64,000 nt of DNA from Streptomyces sp. WZ.A104 (GCF_002382885.1 NZ_NWVL01000008.1:103199-167198); one strand, 5' to 3'; counted from the first letter of the stretch, positions 35,087-44,878 are shown. The notes: a model not told the origin generated them from the sequence alone. Made by a program: numbers and translations.

Positions 35087-37180
35087 CTATGGAGCGGATG
35101 TTGACGGCGCGTCAGGCTGTTGGGCCGTGCTCCGGGGGCGCCATACCCAGGGCGCCGCGTCCGGCCCGAAACCGACGGCGGCCGGGCGGCCGTTCGGCGC
35201 GCCGAGGTGGAGGGCGGCGCCGTCCAGGGCGACGGGCCCCCGGGACCGTACGGCGGTGCCTTCGGCGGTACGCAGCTGGATGCGGCCCTCCGCGGACCGG
35301 CCCAGCAGGACCGGGCCGCCGGGGGAGGGGGTGGCGGCCACCGGCCCGTAGCCGGCGAAGCGGGGTGCGTTCTCGCTGTTCACCGCGGTGAGACCGGCCT
35401 TCGCGGCGGCCCGGTAGTACAGCTCCACGGACCCGTCCGGCGCGGGGAGGGCGGCGGGTGCGTGGGAGGGGGCGGGGGAGCCGGTGAGCGGGGCGCGGGC
35501 GGTGAGCTTGTCGCCGGGGGAGTCCTGGGTCCAGTGGTGCACCGCCTCGTGCCCGGCCGCGTACACGTGGACGCGCCCGGTCCGGTCCACCGTCGCGGTC
35601 AGCCCGTCCTGCACCTCGCCGCCGCCCAGGTCGCGCCAGGGGCTCCAGCCGCCGGTGACCGCGTCGCGCACCCGGGTGCTGATCCCCTTCTCCGCGTCGC
35701 GTACGAAGAGGTGGACCCGGCCGTCCGGGGCGGCCACGGCGACCGGTATGCCGATGCGGCGGCCGTGGTCGCGGCCGCGTGCCGGGTTGCCGAGCCCCCG
35801 CCAGGCGCGGAAGGGGCCCTCCGGCGACGCCTGCTCCAGGAGCACGATCTCGCGTTCGTTGCCCGAGCCGTGGCCGCCGAGCGCCGCGAACCGCAGCCCG
35901 AACAGCAGCTGCCGCCCGTCCGCCGTGCTCGCCCCGCCCAGCACCGGGGCGAGCGGCCCGCCGCCGAGGTCCCGAGGGCCCTCCAGGACCCCGCTGCCGG
36001 GGGCACTCTCGCTCCACCGCACGGCCCGCAGCCCCAGCACCCCGTACACGGTGAGCCGCCCGTCCGGTTCTGCGGCGACAACGGCCCGGGGGCCCGGATA
36101 GCGGTGGTGAGTGGAGCGGACCCACCCCTTCCTGTTGGTCAGGGGGCGGTCGCCGCCGACGTTGTAGTCCCCGCAGCCCGACGGATTGCCGCACTCCCAG
36201 TCGGGCGCCCCGCCGTACGGCACCAGGTGCGCGGCCTTCCGCTCCAGCACCGCGGGCGGCAGGTTCTTGGGCCAGTGCCGGTTGTAGTACCCCCGGAACG
36301 AGGCCACGACGAACCCGGGCACCGGCTCCCCGCGCCCTGTCACCCTCGCCACCCAGCGGATCAGGGCAGCCCAGGCGAAACACCCGGCGGCGGTGTGGTC
36401 CGCGTGGTCGGAGTACCCGCGCTGCTCGCTGTCCCGGCGGCGCTCGTACTCGCTGCTGAACTGGAGGTCGGGATCGGGGTCGAGCGTGTGCACGAGGGTG
36501 GGCCGGTACCGCTCCAGCAGCCCGACCAGGACGTCGATCAGACCCTCGTACGTGTACGAACCGGCCCGCTCCAGCGGCGAGTCCTCGGCGACGACGGTCC
36601 GCAGCTCCAGCAGGCGGTCCTTCCAGAGGCTGGGCAGCCCGAGGCGGCCGCGCCCGGTGTGCATCGCGGTGTTCAGGAAGACCAGCTCGACCCGGCGCGC
36701 CCCGTCGGTCAGGACGTTCACCTCGGCCCGGTGGCCGCCGTGCAGGGACAGCACGGACTTCCGCCAGGGTGTGAACCGGTCGAGCCCGAGCAGCTCGGCG
36801 TACGCCTGCCGCAGGCCCTGGTGCCGGGCGGAGGAGTACGCGGCCCGGTCGGGGGCCGGGCGCGGGGCCCCGGGGATCTTGTTGAGGCCGTCGGCCTCGC
36901 CCGCCGTGAGGTACACGCAGACCACCGGGGTCCCGGCGTCGAGGGCCTCACGGGTGTCCGGGTTCATGAAGTAGAGGTCGTCGTCGGGGTGGGCGAGGAG
37001 CTGCATGACCAGGGCCCGCCGGGCACTCGCTATGGGCAGGCCGGGCGCCGGGTCGGGTGCGGGGTTCCGGCGGCGGGGAGCCGGCAGGGAACACCCGGCG
37101 AGCGCGGCGGTCGCGGTCGCGGTGAGGAGGAGCGTGCGCCGGGCGACCGGTATTCGGGGCAGGGCAGGTCGATCCGTCAC
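35087..37180 (-). CDS. LmbE/PIG-L deacetylase fused to a beta-propeller-like domain, lipoprotein
   Basis: The 697-residue product starts with a twin-Arg-containing signal (VARRTLLLTATATAALAGC) with lipobox LAGC at Cys30, so it should be lipid-anchored on the cell surface, possibly exported by Tat. Residues 55-330 are a PIG-L/LmbE N-acetyl-sugar or amide deacetylase: the metal motif AHPDD (His64, Asp66/67) and a later DHADHT with the third ligand. From about 370 to the end there are repeated blades of the kind seen in fucose- or sialidase-like propellers (GGWSPWRDLGG, DGRVHLFVRDA), probably for glycan binding. It starts with GTG. The substrate is unknown; a surface glycan is plausible. Confidence 0.85.
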   Translation of the reverse strand: MTDRPALPRIPVARRTLLLTATATAALAGCSLPAPRRRNPAPDPAPGLPIASARRALVMQLLAHPDDDLYFMNPDTREALDAGTPVVCVYLTAGEADGLNKIPGAPRPAPDRAAYSSARHQGLRQAYAELLGLDRFTPWRKSVLSLHGGHRAEVNVLTDGARRVELVFLNTAMHTGRGRLGLPSLWKDRLLELRTVVAEDSPLERAGSYTYEGLIDVLVGLLERYRPTLVHTLDPDPDLQFSSEYERRRDSEQRGYSDHADHTAAGCFAWAALIRWVARVTGRGEPVPGFVVASFRGYYNRHWPKNLPPAVLERKAAHLVPYGGAPDWECGNPSGCGDYNVGGDRPLTNRKGWVRSTHHRYPGPRAVVAAEPDGRLTVYGVLGLRAVRWSESAPGSGVLEGPRDLGGGPLAPVLGGASTADGRQLLFGLRFAALGGHGSGNEREIVLLEQASPEGPFRAWRGLGNPARGRDHGRRIGIPVAVAAPDGRVHLFVRDAEKGISTRVRDAVTGGWSPWRDLGGGEVQDGLTATVDRTGRVHVYAAGHEAVHHWTQDSPGDKLTARAPLTGSPAPSHAPAALPAPDGSVELYYRAAAKAGLTAVNSENAPRFAGYGPVAATPSPGGPVLLGRSAEGRIQLRTAEGTAVRSRGPVALDGAALHLGAPNGRPAAVGFGPDAAPWVWRPRSTAQQPDAPSTSAP

Positions 37181-37348
37181 GCGCGTACTCCGTCCGCTTC
37201 CCCCGCAGCGGGCGGGATGACTGCCCTGTCCTGCGTCTGTCGTCTGTGCGAGGGGTCAGACGGAGATCGGCGCGGCGGGGTTGTGCGCGGGCGCGCGGGA
37301 GTGACGTGGATCGCCCTGCTGCCGGACGCCGCCCTCCCGCAGCCGCCC

Positions 37349-38359
37349 TCAGGCGGTGGGCGCGGTCGACCGCGTACCCCTGCTGCTTCGCAGCAGGGCG
37401 GCGCCGAGCGGGGTGAGGGTGTGCAGGACGGAGGAGGCGTGGCGGTGGCTGACGATCAGGCCGTTGTCCCGGAGCGTGGTGGCGTGCTGGCTGGCGGACG
37501 ACGCGGAGACGCCGGCGAAACGGGCCAGCTCGCCGGTGGTGGCGCCGTTGGCGGCGGCGCGCAGGACGGCGGCCCGGGTGCGCCCGAGCAACGTCGCCAG
37601 GGACGCGCCGGAGCCGAGGTCCCCGGGGAGCGTGGAGTGGTGGGGCTCGTGGCTGAGCGAGTAGAACAGCACCGGTTCGAGCGTCGGCTCGGCGAGGCTC
37701 ACCGGGTTGCCCCAGGAGAAGTACGACGGGACGAGGAGGAGACCGCGGCCGTCCAGACGCAGGTCGCGGTCCTCGGGGTAGGCGGCGTGCAGGACGGGGC
37801 GCTGCCAGCGCAGGCAGGGCCCCAGCCCCCGGAGCGCCCCCTCGGCCCCGTGGTCGAGCACGGCGCGGGCGCGGGCGGACCGCTCCGCCTCGATCCGGGC
37901 CAGGGCGTGCTCGCCGTGCGGCGCGATGACGGTGTCGTAGTAGGTCCGCATCGCCCCGACCAGCTCCTTGCGCATACCCGGCTCGGCCAGCCGGGGCGCC
38001 CACGCGGGGGCTCCGCTGGTGCGGCGGAGGATGTCCACTTCGTCCAGGACCCGGCTCGGCGGGGCGGCCAGGATGGCTTCCAGCCCGCTGTCGAGCCCTT
38101 CGGCGGCCTCGCGCGGGGTCAGGAAGTCGGGGAAGTAGGCGGCCCGGGGGACCAGGGGCAGCAGGAAGGTGCGCAGGGTGCGGGTGAAGTGCTGGGCCTG
38201 GAGCCGGTCACGGGCCGTGCGGTACCAGTCGGCGTAGGCCCAGCGGCCGTGGCGGCTCTGGAACCGGTGCAGGCTCGCGCAGATCTCCCACAGCGGGTCG
38301 GGCCCGGCGGCCACGCGGGTCCTGGCCAGGTCGGCGTCGGTGAAGTGGATGCGGAGCAT
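37349..38359 (-). CDS. ArsR-family regulator with DUF5937-like N-terminal domain
   Basis: The 336-residue product has an unusual long N-terminal part (residues 1-220, MLRIHFTDADLARTRVA...) and a C-terminal winged-helix of the ArsR type at about 250-325: LLGRTRAAVLRAAANGATTGELARFAGVSASSASQHATTLRDNG in three parts, then LTPLGAALL. No metal-binding Cys pair is seen, so the ligand is not an obvious metal. The ATG at 38359 follows GGGGGGAAC; the longer upstream frame is not coding. The target is unknown, perhaps itself or the neighbouring secreted protein genes. Confidence 0.85.
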   Translation of the reverse strand: MLRIHFTDADLARTRVAAGPDPLWEICASLHRFQSRHGRWAYADWYRTARDRLQAQHFTRTLRTFLLPLVPRAAYFPDFLTPREAAEGLDSGLEAILAAPPSRVLDEVDILRRTSGAPAWAPRLAEPGMRKELVGAMRTYYDTVIAPHGEHALARIEAERSARARAVLDHGAEGALRGLGPCLRWQRPVLHAAYPEDRDLRLDGRGLLLVPSYFSWGNPVSLAEPTLEPVLFYSLSHEPHHSTLPGDLGSGASLATLLGRTRAAVLRAAANGATTGELARFAGVSASSASQHATTLRDNGLIVSHRHASSVLHTLTPLGAALLRSSRGTRSTAPTA

Positions 38360-38501
38360 GTGTTCCCCCCCATTGCCTGGGCCTCGCCGGTTCAGTACGG
38401 CAAGCCTTGCCTTGCCATGCTGGCGGCGGGGCGGTGGGCGGGGCAAAGCGGCGCGAGGGGGGCCGGGCTTCTTTTCGGGGAGCGGGGGATTCGGGGAACG
38501 C

Positions 38502-38539
38502 GTCCGCCCGGCCCGCGGAGTGCTGCGGGCCGGGCGGAC
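38502..38539 (-). terminator. Terminator after the peptidoglycan-binding-type gene
   Basis: A perfect 15-bp stem (38502-38516 with 38525-38539, loop GGAGTGCT) lies 20 bases after the stop of the gene at 38560-39027. Confidence 0.85.
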
Positions 38540-38559
38540 AGGTGGTGCTGCGGGTCGGG

Positions 38560-39027
38560 TCAGAGCAGGCAGCTGCCGGGGCAGTACCCGGCCATCCGCT
38601 TGAAGGCCTCCTGGGTCTTCGGCCCGGCCACTCCGTCGATGCCGTCGTTGTACTGGTAGTACTTCTTGAGGAAGCGCTGGAGGGCCTTCACCGTGCCCTC
38701 GCCGACGATCCCGTCGATCCCGCTGGTGTAGCCGTGCTTCTTCTTGAGGAAGCGCTGCATCGCCTTCCAGCTGTTGGGGCCGAGCTGCCCGTCGATGCTG
38801 TCCCCGTAGCCCCAGCGGGCCTTCAGCGCGCGCTGCACGTTCTGGGCCTGTGTCTTGCTCAGGCCCAGGTTGACCACCGCGAGCGCCCCCACATCGGCGC
38901 TCGCCGCCGACGGGGCCTTCTGTACGGGAGCGGCGAAGGCGGTGCCCGCGCCGGCCAGGCTTCCGGCGGCGATCCCGACGGCTGCGGTGAGGCTGACCAG
39001 CGTCCTCGCCAAGGTCTTCTGTCGCAT
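38560..39027 (-). CDS. Small secreted protein with three peptidoglycan-binding-like repeats
   Basis: The 155-residue precursor has a Sec signal (MRQKTLARTLVSLTAAVG..., cleavage near TAFAA) followed by three tandem repeats of about 30 residues: VQRALKARWGYGDSIDGQLG, KKKHGYTSGIDGIVGEGTV and KKYYQYNDGIDGVAGPKTQ. Each has the D/G-rich turn and paired helices of PG_binding_1 domains. It should bind peptidoglycan outside the cell and has no catalytic domain. The ATG at 39027 follows GGGGGAC; longer frames upstream have no signal sequence. The last residues carry a CPGSC pair. Confidence 0.88.
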   Translation of the reverse strand: MRQKTLARTLVSLTAAVGIAAGSLAGAGTAFAAPVQKAPSAASADVGALAVVNLGLSKTQAQNVQRALKARWGYGDSIDGQLGPNSWKAMQRFLKKKHGYTSGIDGIVGEGTVKALQRFLKKYYQYNDGIDGVAGPKTQEAFKRMAGYCPGSCLL

Positions 39028-39214
39028 GCGTCCCCCAAGGGTTCCGGTGCGGCCGGGCTCGTGTTCCCGGGCCGCCTCGGTCCTGAGCATCGCGAAGCCG
39101 GGGAGGCACCGGCCAGGGTTTTCGGCGCCGTCCGAAAAGCCCAGGACACCAGGGGGGAGGCTTATGTTCCGCATAGTGGCCGGGGCGGGGGACCCGCCGG
39201 ATGCGCGCCTGCGT

Positions 39215-39242
39215 TTGAGTACGCGCTCGCTCGGGGTAGGAT
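39215..39242 (+). promoter_or_regulatory. Candidate S10-operon promoter
   Basis: TTGAGT (39215-39220), 16 bases, TAGGAT (39237-39242). A weaker second candidate is TTGGCC (39254) with CACACT (39279-39284). Either gives a leader of 310-360 bases before rpsJ, which holds the attenuator-like hairpin and the 25-base element listed next. Confidence 0.5.
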
Positions 39243-39483
39243 TCCCGACTCGATTGGCCAGGCCCGCGCCCCGTATGGCACACTGACCAGGTTGCTCGGT
39301 TGAGTGTCAATGCTGCGCGCCTCCCGCCGGGAGGACCGGAAGCGAGTCCCACAGTACTCGTCGGCCCTGTACGGGCCGGACGTACGGGAATCTTCCGGGA
39401 AGCAAAGCAGGGCGCCGGCCAGGCACCCGGTGGGTGTTCCGCCCCCGGTTCCGCGGTCTCAGGCCCGCACCCCCTTGGTTGGG

Positions 39484-39502
39484 ATCTCCTTCGGGAGATT
39501 TT
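39484..39502 (+). terminator. Attenuator-like hairpin in the rpsJ leader
   Basis: ATCTCC/GGAGAT with a C(TTCG)G loop, followed by TTTT (39499-39502). This is a compact intrinsic-terminator shape 100 bases before rpsJ, ahead of a long operon, so it is a candidate for transcription attenuation. Confidence 0.5.
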
Positions 39503-39515
39503 CGTAGAGGGGATG

Positions 39516-39540
39516 CGACACGCCCGACCGCGTGGGTCGG
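39516..39540 (+). promoter_or_regulatory. 25-base leader hairpin element upstream of rpsJ, copy B
   Basis: Near-identical to 20428-20452 upstream of rpsL (one mismatch). The 3' half folds into a 6-bp stem. It ends 62 bases before the rpsJ start. Confidence 0.7.
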
Positions 39541-39602
39541 AGGGGGAGTCCAGAGAGCCCCTGGGTTCCAGAGCGTTACGAGAGACAGGACTACTAGTAG
39601 CC

Positions 39603-39911
39603 ATGGCGGGACAGAAGATCCGCATCCGGCTCAAGGCCTACGACCACGAGGTCATCGACTCCTCGGCGAAGAAGATCGTCGAGACGGTGACCCGCACTGG
39701 TGCGTCGGTCGCGGGCCCGGTGCCGCTGCCCACTGAGAAGAACGTGTACTGCGTCATCAAGTCGCCGCACAAGTACAAGGACTCGCGCGAGCACTTCGAG
39801 ATGCGCACGCACAAGCGCCTCATCGACATCCTCGACCCCACGCCGAAGACGGTTGACTCGCTGATGCGTCTCGACCTGCCGGCGGGCGTCGACATCGAGA
39901 TCAAGCTCTGA
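39603..39911 (+). CDS. rpsJ: 30S ribosomal protein S10
   Basis: S10 is part of the 30S head and doubles as NusE in antitermination. The product is 102 residues, [19 protein letters not shown]..., ending DIEIKL, the standard sequence. The ATG at 39603 is chosen by length and homology; the frame upstream is leader. It is the first gene of the S10 operon, and rplC follows after 13 bases. Confidence 0.98.
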   Translation: MAGQKIRIRLKAYDHEVIDSSAKKIVETVTRTGASVAGPVPLPTEKNVYCVIKSPHKYKDSREHFEMRTHKRLIDILDPTPKTVDSLMRLDLPAGVDIEIKL

Positions 39912-39924
39912 GGTGACGCGCGAG

Positions 39925-40569
39925 ATGGCTAAGAACATTAAGGGCGTCCTGGGCGAGAAGCTCGGCATGACCCAGGTCTGGGACGAGAACAACCGGGTTG
40001 TCCCGGTGACCGTCGTCAAGGCCGGGCCCTGCGTCGTCACCCAGGTCCGCACCAACGACAACGACGGCTACGAAGCGGTCCAGATCGCCTTCGGCGAGAT
40101 CGACCCGCGCAAGGTGAACAAGCCCCTCAAGGGTCACTTCGCCAAGGCCGACGTCACCCCGCGCCGCCACCTGGTGGAGCTCCGCACCCCTGACGCCAGC
40201 GAGTACACGCTGGGCCAGGAGGTCACTGCCGAGGTGTTCGAGTCCGGCGTCAAGGTTGACGTCACGGGCAAGAGCAAGGGCAAGGGCTTCGCCGGTGTCA
40301 TGAAGCGTCACAACTTCAAGGGCCTCGGCGCCGGGCACGGCACCCAGCGCAAGCACCGTTCCCCCGGTTCCATCGGTGGCTGCGCCACCCCTGGGCGTGT
40401 CTTCAAGGGCATGCGCATGGCGGGCCGCATGGGTAACGAGCGCGTCACCACCCAGAACCTGACCATCCACGCGGTTGACGCGGAGAAGGGTCTGCTCCTC
40501 ATCAAGGGCGCGGTCCCCGGTCCGAACGGCGGCCTCGTCCTGGTCCGTACCGCGGCCAAGGGGGCTTGA
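39925..40569 (+). CDS. rplC: 50S ribosomal protein L3
   Basis: L3 is an early assembly protein near the peptidyl-transferase centre. From the ATG at 39925 it has 214 residues, with the core motif [19 protein letters not shown] and [10 protein letters not shown]. An upstream GTG at 39913 would add four residues and is less likely. The start follows the rpsJ stop closely and rplD begins four bases after its stop. Confidence 0.98.
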   Translation: MAKNIKGVLGEKLGMTQVWDENNRVVPVTVVKAGPCVVTQVRTNDNDGYEAVQIAFGEIDPRKVNKPLKGHFAKADVTPRRHLVELRTPDASEYTLGQEVTAEVFESGVKVDVTGKSKGKGFAGVMKRHNFKGLGAGHGTQRKHRSPGSIGGCATPGRVFKGMRMAGRMGNERVTTQNLTIHAVDAEKGLLLIKGAVPGPNGGLVLVRTAAKGA

Positions 40570-40573
40570 GGTA

Positions 40574-41224
40574 ATGAGCACCATTGACATCCTTTCGCCG
40601 GCAGGCGACAAGGCCGGTACCGTCGACCTCCCCGCGGAGATCTTCGACGCGAAGACCAGCGTTCCGCTGATCCACCAGGTCGTTGTCGCTCAGCTGGCGG
40701 CTGCCCGTCAGGGCACGCACAAGACCAAGCGCCGCGGCGAAGTCCGCGGTGGTGGCAAGAAGCCTTACCGCCAGAAGGGCACCGGCCGCGCCCGTCAGGG
40801 TTCGACCCGCGCCCCGCAGTTCGCCGGTGGTGGCGTCGTCCACGGCCCGCAGCCGCGTGACTACTCGCAGCGGACCCCGAAGAAGATGAAGGCCGCCGCC
40901 CTGCGCGGTGCCCTCTCCGACCGGGCCCGTCACTCCCGTATCCACGTCGTCACCGGCGTGGTCGAGGGTGCCGCCTCCACGAAGGCCGCCAAGACGCTGT
41001 TCGGCAAGATCTCGGAGCGCCAGAACCTGCTCCTGGTCGTCGACCGCGCCGACGAGGCCGCGTGGCTGTCCGCGCGCAACCTGCCCCAGGTGCACATCCT
41101 GGAGCCGGGCCAGCTCAACACGTACGACGTGATCGTCTCTGACGACGTGGTCTTCACCCAGGCCGCCTTCGAGTCCTTCGTGTCTGGCCCCCAGACCGCT
41201 GAGACCGAAGGGAGCGACGCCTGA
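40574..41224 (+). CDS. rplD: 50S ribosomal protein L4
   Basis: L4 lines the peptide exit tunnel; in other bacteria it represses the S10 operon. The product is 216 residues with the tunnel-loop block [20 protein letters not shown]. The ATG at 40574 follows GAGGTA. Its stop overlaps the rplW start (TGATG), so the two are translationally coupled. Confidence 0.98.
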   Translation: MSTIDILSPAGDKAGTVDLPAEIFDAKTSVPLIHQVVVAQLAAARQGTHKTKRRGEVRGGGKKPYRQKGTGRARQGSTRAPQFAGGGVVHGPQPRDYSQRTPKKMKAAALRGALSDRARHSRIHVVTGVVEGAASTKAAKTLFGKISERQNLLLVVDRADEAAWLSARNLPQVHILEPGQLNTYDVIVSDDVVFTQAAFESFVSGPQTAETEGSDA

Positions 41225-41547
41225 TGAGCGAGGCGACCGTTACCAGCAAGACGTACTCGGACCCGCGTGACGTTCTCGTCAAGCCCGTGGTCTCCGAGAA
41301 GAGCTACGCGCTGCTCGACGAGAACAAGTACACGTTCATCGTCGCGCCCGGCTCCAACAAGACCCAGATCAAGCAGGCCGTGGAAGCGGTCTTCTCGGTC
41401 AAGGTCACCGGGGTCAACACGATCAACCGGCAGGGTAAGCGCAAGCGCACCAAGACCGGCTTCGGCAAGCGCGCCGACACGAAGCGCGCCATCGTGACCC
41501 TCGCCGAGGGCGACCGTATCGACATCTTCGGCGGCCCGACCTCCTAG
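41224..41547 (+). CDS. rplW: 50S ribosomal protein L23
   Basis: L23 lies at the tunnel exit and docks the signal recognition particle and trigger factor. The product is 107 residues with [20 protein letters not shown] and the [16 protein letters not shown] loop. Its ATG overlaps the rplD stop. Confidence 0.98.
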   Translation: MSEATVTSKTYSDPRDVLVKPVVSEKSYALLDENKYTFIVAPGSNKTQIKQAVEAVFSVKVTGVNTINRQGKRKRTKTGFGKRADTKRAIVTLAEGDRIDIFGGPTS

Positions 41548-41585
41548 TGAGGTCGAGTCGTCCGGAATCGGACGAGGACTGAGAA

Positions 41586-42422
41586 ATGGGTATCCGCAAG
41601 TACAAGCCGACGACCCCGGGCCGTCGTGGCTCCAGCGTCGCCGACTTTGTCGAGATCACGCGGTCCACGCCGGAGAAGTCGCTGGTCCGCCCCCTGCACA
41701 GCAAGGGCGGCCGTAACAACGCCGGTCGTGTGACCGTTCGCCACCAGGGCGGTGGCCACAAGCGCGCCTACCGAGTGATCGACTTCCGTCGTCACGACAA
41801 GGACGGCGTGCCGGCCAAGGTCGCGCACATCGAGTACGACCCGAACCGCACCGCGCGTATCGCGCTGCTGCACTACGCGGACGGCGAGAAGCGTTACATC
41901 GTCGCTCCCCGTGGCCTGTCGCAGGGTGACCGTGTCGAGAACGGTCCGACCGCCGACATCAAGCCCGGCAACAACCTGGCGCTGCGCAACATCCCGGTCG
42001 GTACGACCATCCACGCCATCGAGCTGCGGCCCGGCGGCGGCGCGAAGTTCGCCCGTTCCGCGGGTGCCTCCGTGCAGCTGCTGGCGAAGGAGGGCACCAT
42101 GGCCCACCTTCGTATGCCGTCGGGTGAGATCCGTCTGGTCGACGCGCGCTGCCGCGCGACGATCGGCGAGGTCGGCAACGCCGAGCAGTCGAACATCAAC
42201 TGGGGCAAGGCCGGCCGCATGCGCTGGAAGGGCGTTCGCCCGACCGTCCGCGGTGTCGCGATGAACCCGGTTGACCACCCGCACGGTGGTGGTGAAGGCA
42301 AGACCTCCGGTGGTCGCCACCCGGTCTCGCCGTGGGGTCAGAAGGAGGGTCGTACTCGTTCTCCCAAGAAGGCGAGCAACAAGTACATCGTCCGCCGCCG
42401 CAAGACGAACAAGAAGCGCTAG
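41586..42422 (+). CDS. rplB: 50S ribosomal protein L2
   Basis: L2 is needed for subunit joining and peptidyl transfer. The product is 278 residues, [16 protein letters not shown] at the start and the conserved [18 protein letters not shown] with its key His near residue 230. It lies between rplW and rpsS in the usual order. Confidence 0.98.
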   Translation: MGIRKYKPTTPGRRGSSVADFVEITRSTPEKSLVRPLHSKGGRNNAGRVTVRHQGGGHKRAYRVIDFRRHDKDGVPAKVAHIEYDPNRTARIALLHYADGEKRYIVAPRGLSQGDRVENGPTADIKPGNNLALRNIPVGTTIHAIELRPGGGAKFARSAGASVQLLAKEGTMAHLRMPSGEIRLVDARCRATIGEVGNAEQSNINWGKAGRMRWKGVRPTVRGVAMNPVDHPHGGGEGKTSGGRHPVSPWGQKEGRTRSPKKASNKYIVRRRKTNKKR

Positions 42423-42434
42423 GAGCGGGTTTAG

Positions 42435-42716
42435 ATGCCGCGCAGTCTCAAGAAGGGGCCCTTCGTCGACGGCCACCTCATCAAGAAGGTGGACGTACAG
42501 AACGAGGCAGGCACCAAGAACGTCATCAAGACCTGGTCCCGTCGCTCGATGATCGTCCCGGCCATGCTGGGTCACACCATCGCGGTGCACAACGGCAAGA
42601 TCCACGTCCCGGTGTTCGTCACCGAGTCGATGGTCGGCCACAAGCTCGGCGAGTTCTCGCCGACTCGCACCTTCCGCGGCCACGTCAAGGACGACCGGAA
42701 GTCGAAGCGCCGCTAG
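42435..42716 (+). CDS. rpsS: 30S ribosomal protein S19
   Basis: S19 lies in the 30S head, near the A-site finger. The product is 93 residues, [18 protein letters not shown] to KDDRKSKRR, with [16 protein letters not shown]. It lies 12 bases after rplB. Confidence 0.98.
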   Translation: MPRSLKKGPFVDGHLIKKVDVQNEAGTKNVIKTWSRRSMIVPAMLGHTIAVHNGKIHVPVFVTESMVGHKLGEFSPTRTFRGHVKDDRKSKRR

Positions 42717-42758
42717 CGCGGGGTGGAAACGACTATGACTTACACCGAAGGGACAACC

Positions 42759-43106
42759 ATGGAAGCCAGGGCCCAGGCGCGGTACATCCGCGTCACGCCC
42801 ATGAAGGCCCGCCGCGTGGTGGACCTCATCCGTGGCATGGATGCCACGGAGGCTCAGGCGGTCCTGCGTTTCGCCCCGCAGGCCGCGAGCGTGCCGGTTG
42901 GCAAGGTGCTGGACAGCGCCATTGCCAACGCTGCACACAACTACGACCACACCGACGCCTCTTCGCTGGTCATCAGCGAGGCGTACGTGGACGAGGGTCC
43001 GACCCTGAAGCGGTTCCGTCCGCGTGCTCAGGGCCGGGCCTACCGGATCCGTAAGCGGACCAGCCACATCACCGTGGTCGTCAGCAGCAAGGAAGGAACC
43101 CGGTAA
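42759..43106 (+). CDS. rplV: 50S ribosomal protein L22
   Basis: L22 spans the exit tunnel; its beta-hairpin is a macrolide-resistance site. From the ATG at 42759 the product has 115 residues, [20 protein letters not shown] to VVSSKEGTR, with [24 protein letters not shown] lies before it; the earlier in-frame ATG at 42735 and GTG at 42723 would add residues absent from relatives. Its stop overlaps the rpsC start. Confidence 0.96.
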   Translation: MEARAQARYIRVTPMKARRVVDLIRGMDATEAQAVLRFAPQAASVPVGKVLDSAIANAAHNYDHTDASSLVISEAYVDEGPTLKRFRPRAQGRAYRIRKRTSHITVVVSSKEGTR

Positions 43107-43942
43107 TGGGCCAGAAGGTAAACCCGCACGGGTTCCGGCTCGGCATCACCACGGACTTCAAGTCCCGCTGGTACGCCGACAAGCTGTACAAGGACTACGT
43201 CAAGGAAGACGTCGCCATTCGTCGCATGATGACGAAGGGCATGGAGCGGGCCGGCATCTCGAAGGTCGAGATCGAGCGCACCCGCGACCGCGTCCGCGTT
43301 GACATCCACACCGCCCGCCCGGGCATCGTCATCGGTCGCCGTGGCGCCGAGGCCGATCGCATCCGCGGCGAGCTGGAGAAGCTGACTGGCAAGCAGGTCC
43401 AGCTGAACATCCTTGAGGTCAAGAACCCCGAGGTGGACGCTCAGCTGGTGGCCCAGGCCGTCGCCGAGCAGCTCTCCTCCCGCGTCTCCTTCCGTCGTGC
43501 CATGCGTAAGAGCATGCAGAGCTCGATGAAGGCCGGCGCCAAGGGCATCAAGATCCAGTGCGGCGGTCGCCTCGGCGGCGCCGAGATGTCCCGCTCGGAG
43601 TTCTACCGCGAGGGCCGTGTGCCCCTGCACACGCTCCGCGCGAACGTCGACTACGGCTTCTTCGAGGCCAAGACGACCTTCGGCCGCATCGGCGTGAAGG
43701 TCTGGATCTACAAGGGCGACGTCAAGAACATCGCCGAGGTTCGCGCCGAGAACGCCGCGGCCCGCGCCGGCAACCGTCCGGCTCGTGGCGGCGCTGACCG
43801 CCCGGCCGGCCGCGGTGGCCGTGGTGGCGAGCGTGGCGGTCGCGGCCGTAAGCCGCAGCAGTCGGCTCCGGCAGCCGAGGCCCCCAAGGCCGACGCTACC
43901 GCCGCTGCTCCGGCTGCTGAGAGCACCGGAACGGAGGCCTGA
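43106..43942 (+). CDS. rpsC: 30S ribosomal protein S3
   Basis: S3 lines the mRNA entry channel. The first 210 residues are standard, with the KH-domain GXXG in [12 protein letters not shown] and [19 protein letters not shown]. The remaining 65 form a tail with RGG-like repeats ([15 protein letters not shown]) and an Ala/Pro/Glu end, making 278 residues instead of about 215-235. The tail is disordered by composition. The gene overlaps rplV by one base. Confidence 0.97.
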   Translation: MGQKVNPHGFRLGITTDFKSRWYADKLYKDYVKEDVAIRRMMTKGMERAGISKVEIERTRDRVRVDIHTARPGIVIGRRGAEADRIRGELEKLTGKQVQLNILEVKNPEVDAQLVAQAVAEQLSSRVSFRRAMRKSMQSSMKAGAKGIKIQCGGRLGGAEMSRSEFYREGRVPLHTLRANVDYGFFEAKTTFGRIGVKVWIYKGDVKNIAEVRAENAAARAGNRPARGGADRPAGRGGRGGERGGRGRKPQQSAPAAEAPKADATAAAPAAESTGTEA

Positions 43943-43947
43943 CCGAA

Positions 43948-44367
43948 ATGCTGATCCCCCGTAGGGTCAAGCACCGCAAGCAGCACCACCCGAAGCGCAG
44001 CGGTATGTCCAAGGGTGGCACGCAGGTTGCGTTCGGCGAGTACGGCATCCAGGCGCTGACCCCGGCGTACGTGACGAACCGTCAGATCGAGTCCGCTCGT
44101 ATCGCGATGACCCGTCACATCAAGCGTGGCGGCAAGGTCTGGATCAACATCTACCCGGACCGTCCCCTGACGAAGAAGCCTGCCGAGACCCGCATGGGTT
44201 CCGGTAAGGGTTCTCCCGAGTGGTGGATCGCGAACGTCAAGCCGGGTCGGGTGATGTTCGAGCTGTCCTACCCGAACGAGAAGATTGCTCGTGAGGCGCT
44301 TACCCGCGCTGCTCACAAGCTTCCGATGAAGTGCCGGATCGTTCGGCGCGAGGCAGGTGAGTCGTGA
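43948..44367 (+). CDS. rplP: 50S ribosomal protein L16
   Basis: L16 helps place tRNA at the A and P sites. The product is 139 residues, [19 protein letters not shown], with the family signature [19 protein letters not shown]. Its stop overlaps the rpmC start (TGATG). Confidence 0.98.
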   Translation: MLIPRRVKHRKQHHPKRSGMSKGGTQVAFGEYGIQALTPAYVTNRQIESARIAMTRHIKRGGKVWINIYPDRPLTKKPAETRMGSGKGSPEWWIANVKPGRVMFELSYPNEKIAREALTRAAHKLPMKCRIVRREAGES

Positions 44368-44591
44368 TGTCGGCCGGTACCAAGGCGTCCGAGCTGCGCG
44401 AGCTGGGCGACGAGGAGCTCCTCAACAAGCTCCGCGAAGCCAAGGAAGAGCTGTTCAACCTCCGCTTCCAGGCGGCGACGGGCCAGCTCGAGAACCACGG
44501 CCGGCTCAAGTCCGTCCGTAAGGACATCGCCCGGATCTACACCCTGATGCGCGAGCGCGAGCTGGGCATCGAGACGGTGGAGAGCGCCTGA
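44367..44591 (+). CDS. rpmC: 50S ribosomal protein L29
   Basis: L29 is a small helical protein near the tunnel exit. From the ATG at 44367 it has 74 residues with [20 protein letters not shown]. It overlaps both rplP and rpsQ by one base, so the three are translationally coupled. Confidence 0.97.
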   Translation: MSAGTKASELRELGDEELLNKLREAKEELFNLRFQAATGQLENHGRLKSVRKDIARIYTLMRERELGIETVESA

Positions 44592-44878
44592 TGAGCGAGA
44601 AGACTGTGACTGAGACCAGCAAGATCGACCGCGGTTTCCGCAAGACCCGTGAGGGTCTGGTCGTCAGCGACAAGATGGACAAGACCGTCGTCGTCGCCGT
44701 CGAGGACCGTGTGAAGCACGCGCTGTACGGCAAGGTCATCCGCCGTACGAACAAGCTCAAGGCCCACGACGAGCAGAACTCCGCCGGCGTCGGCGACCGT
44801 GTCCTCATCATGGAGACGCGTCCGCTGTCCGCCTCGAAGCGCTGGCGCATCGTCGAGATCCTCGAGAAGGCCAAGTAA
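44591..44878 (+). CDS. rpsQ: 30S ribosomal protein S17
   Basis: S17 binds the 5' domain of 16S rRNA. The product is 95 residues with [20 protein letters not shown] and [16 protein letters not shown]. It is the last gene of the S10 operon; two hairpins follow before rplN. Confidence 0.98.
   Translation: MSEKTVTETSKIDRGFRKTREGLVVSDKMDKTVVVAVEDRVKHALYGKVIRRTNKLKAHDEQNSAGVGDRVLIMETRPLSASKRWRIVEILEKAK

Noticed and set aside
35120..38659. 1179-residue plus-strand open frame
   Set aside because: It runs across two well-supported minus-strand genes and has shadow-like composition (many Gly, Arg, Pro and no domain).
24869..39200. Insertion sequence, integrase or attachment site around the accessory interval
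   Set aside because: I see no transposase or integrase motif and no tRNA gene or direct repeat at the borders, so mobility of the interval is not supported.
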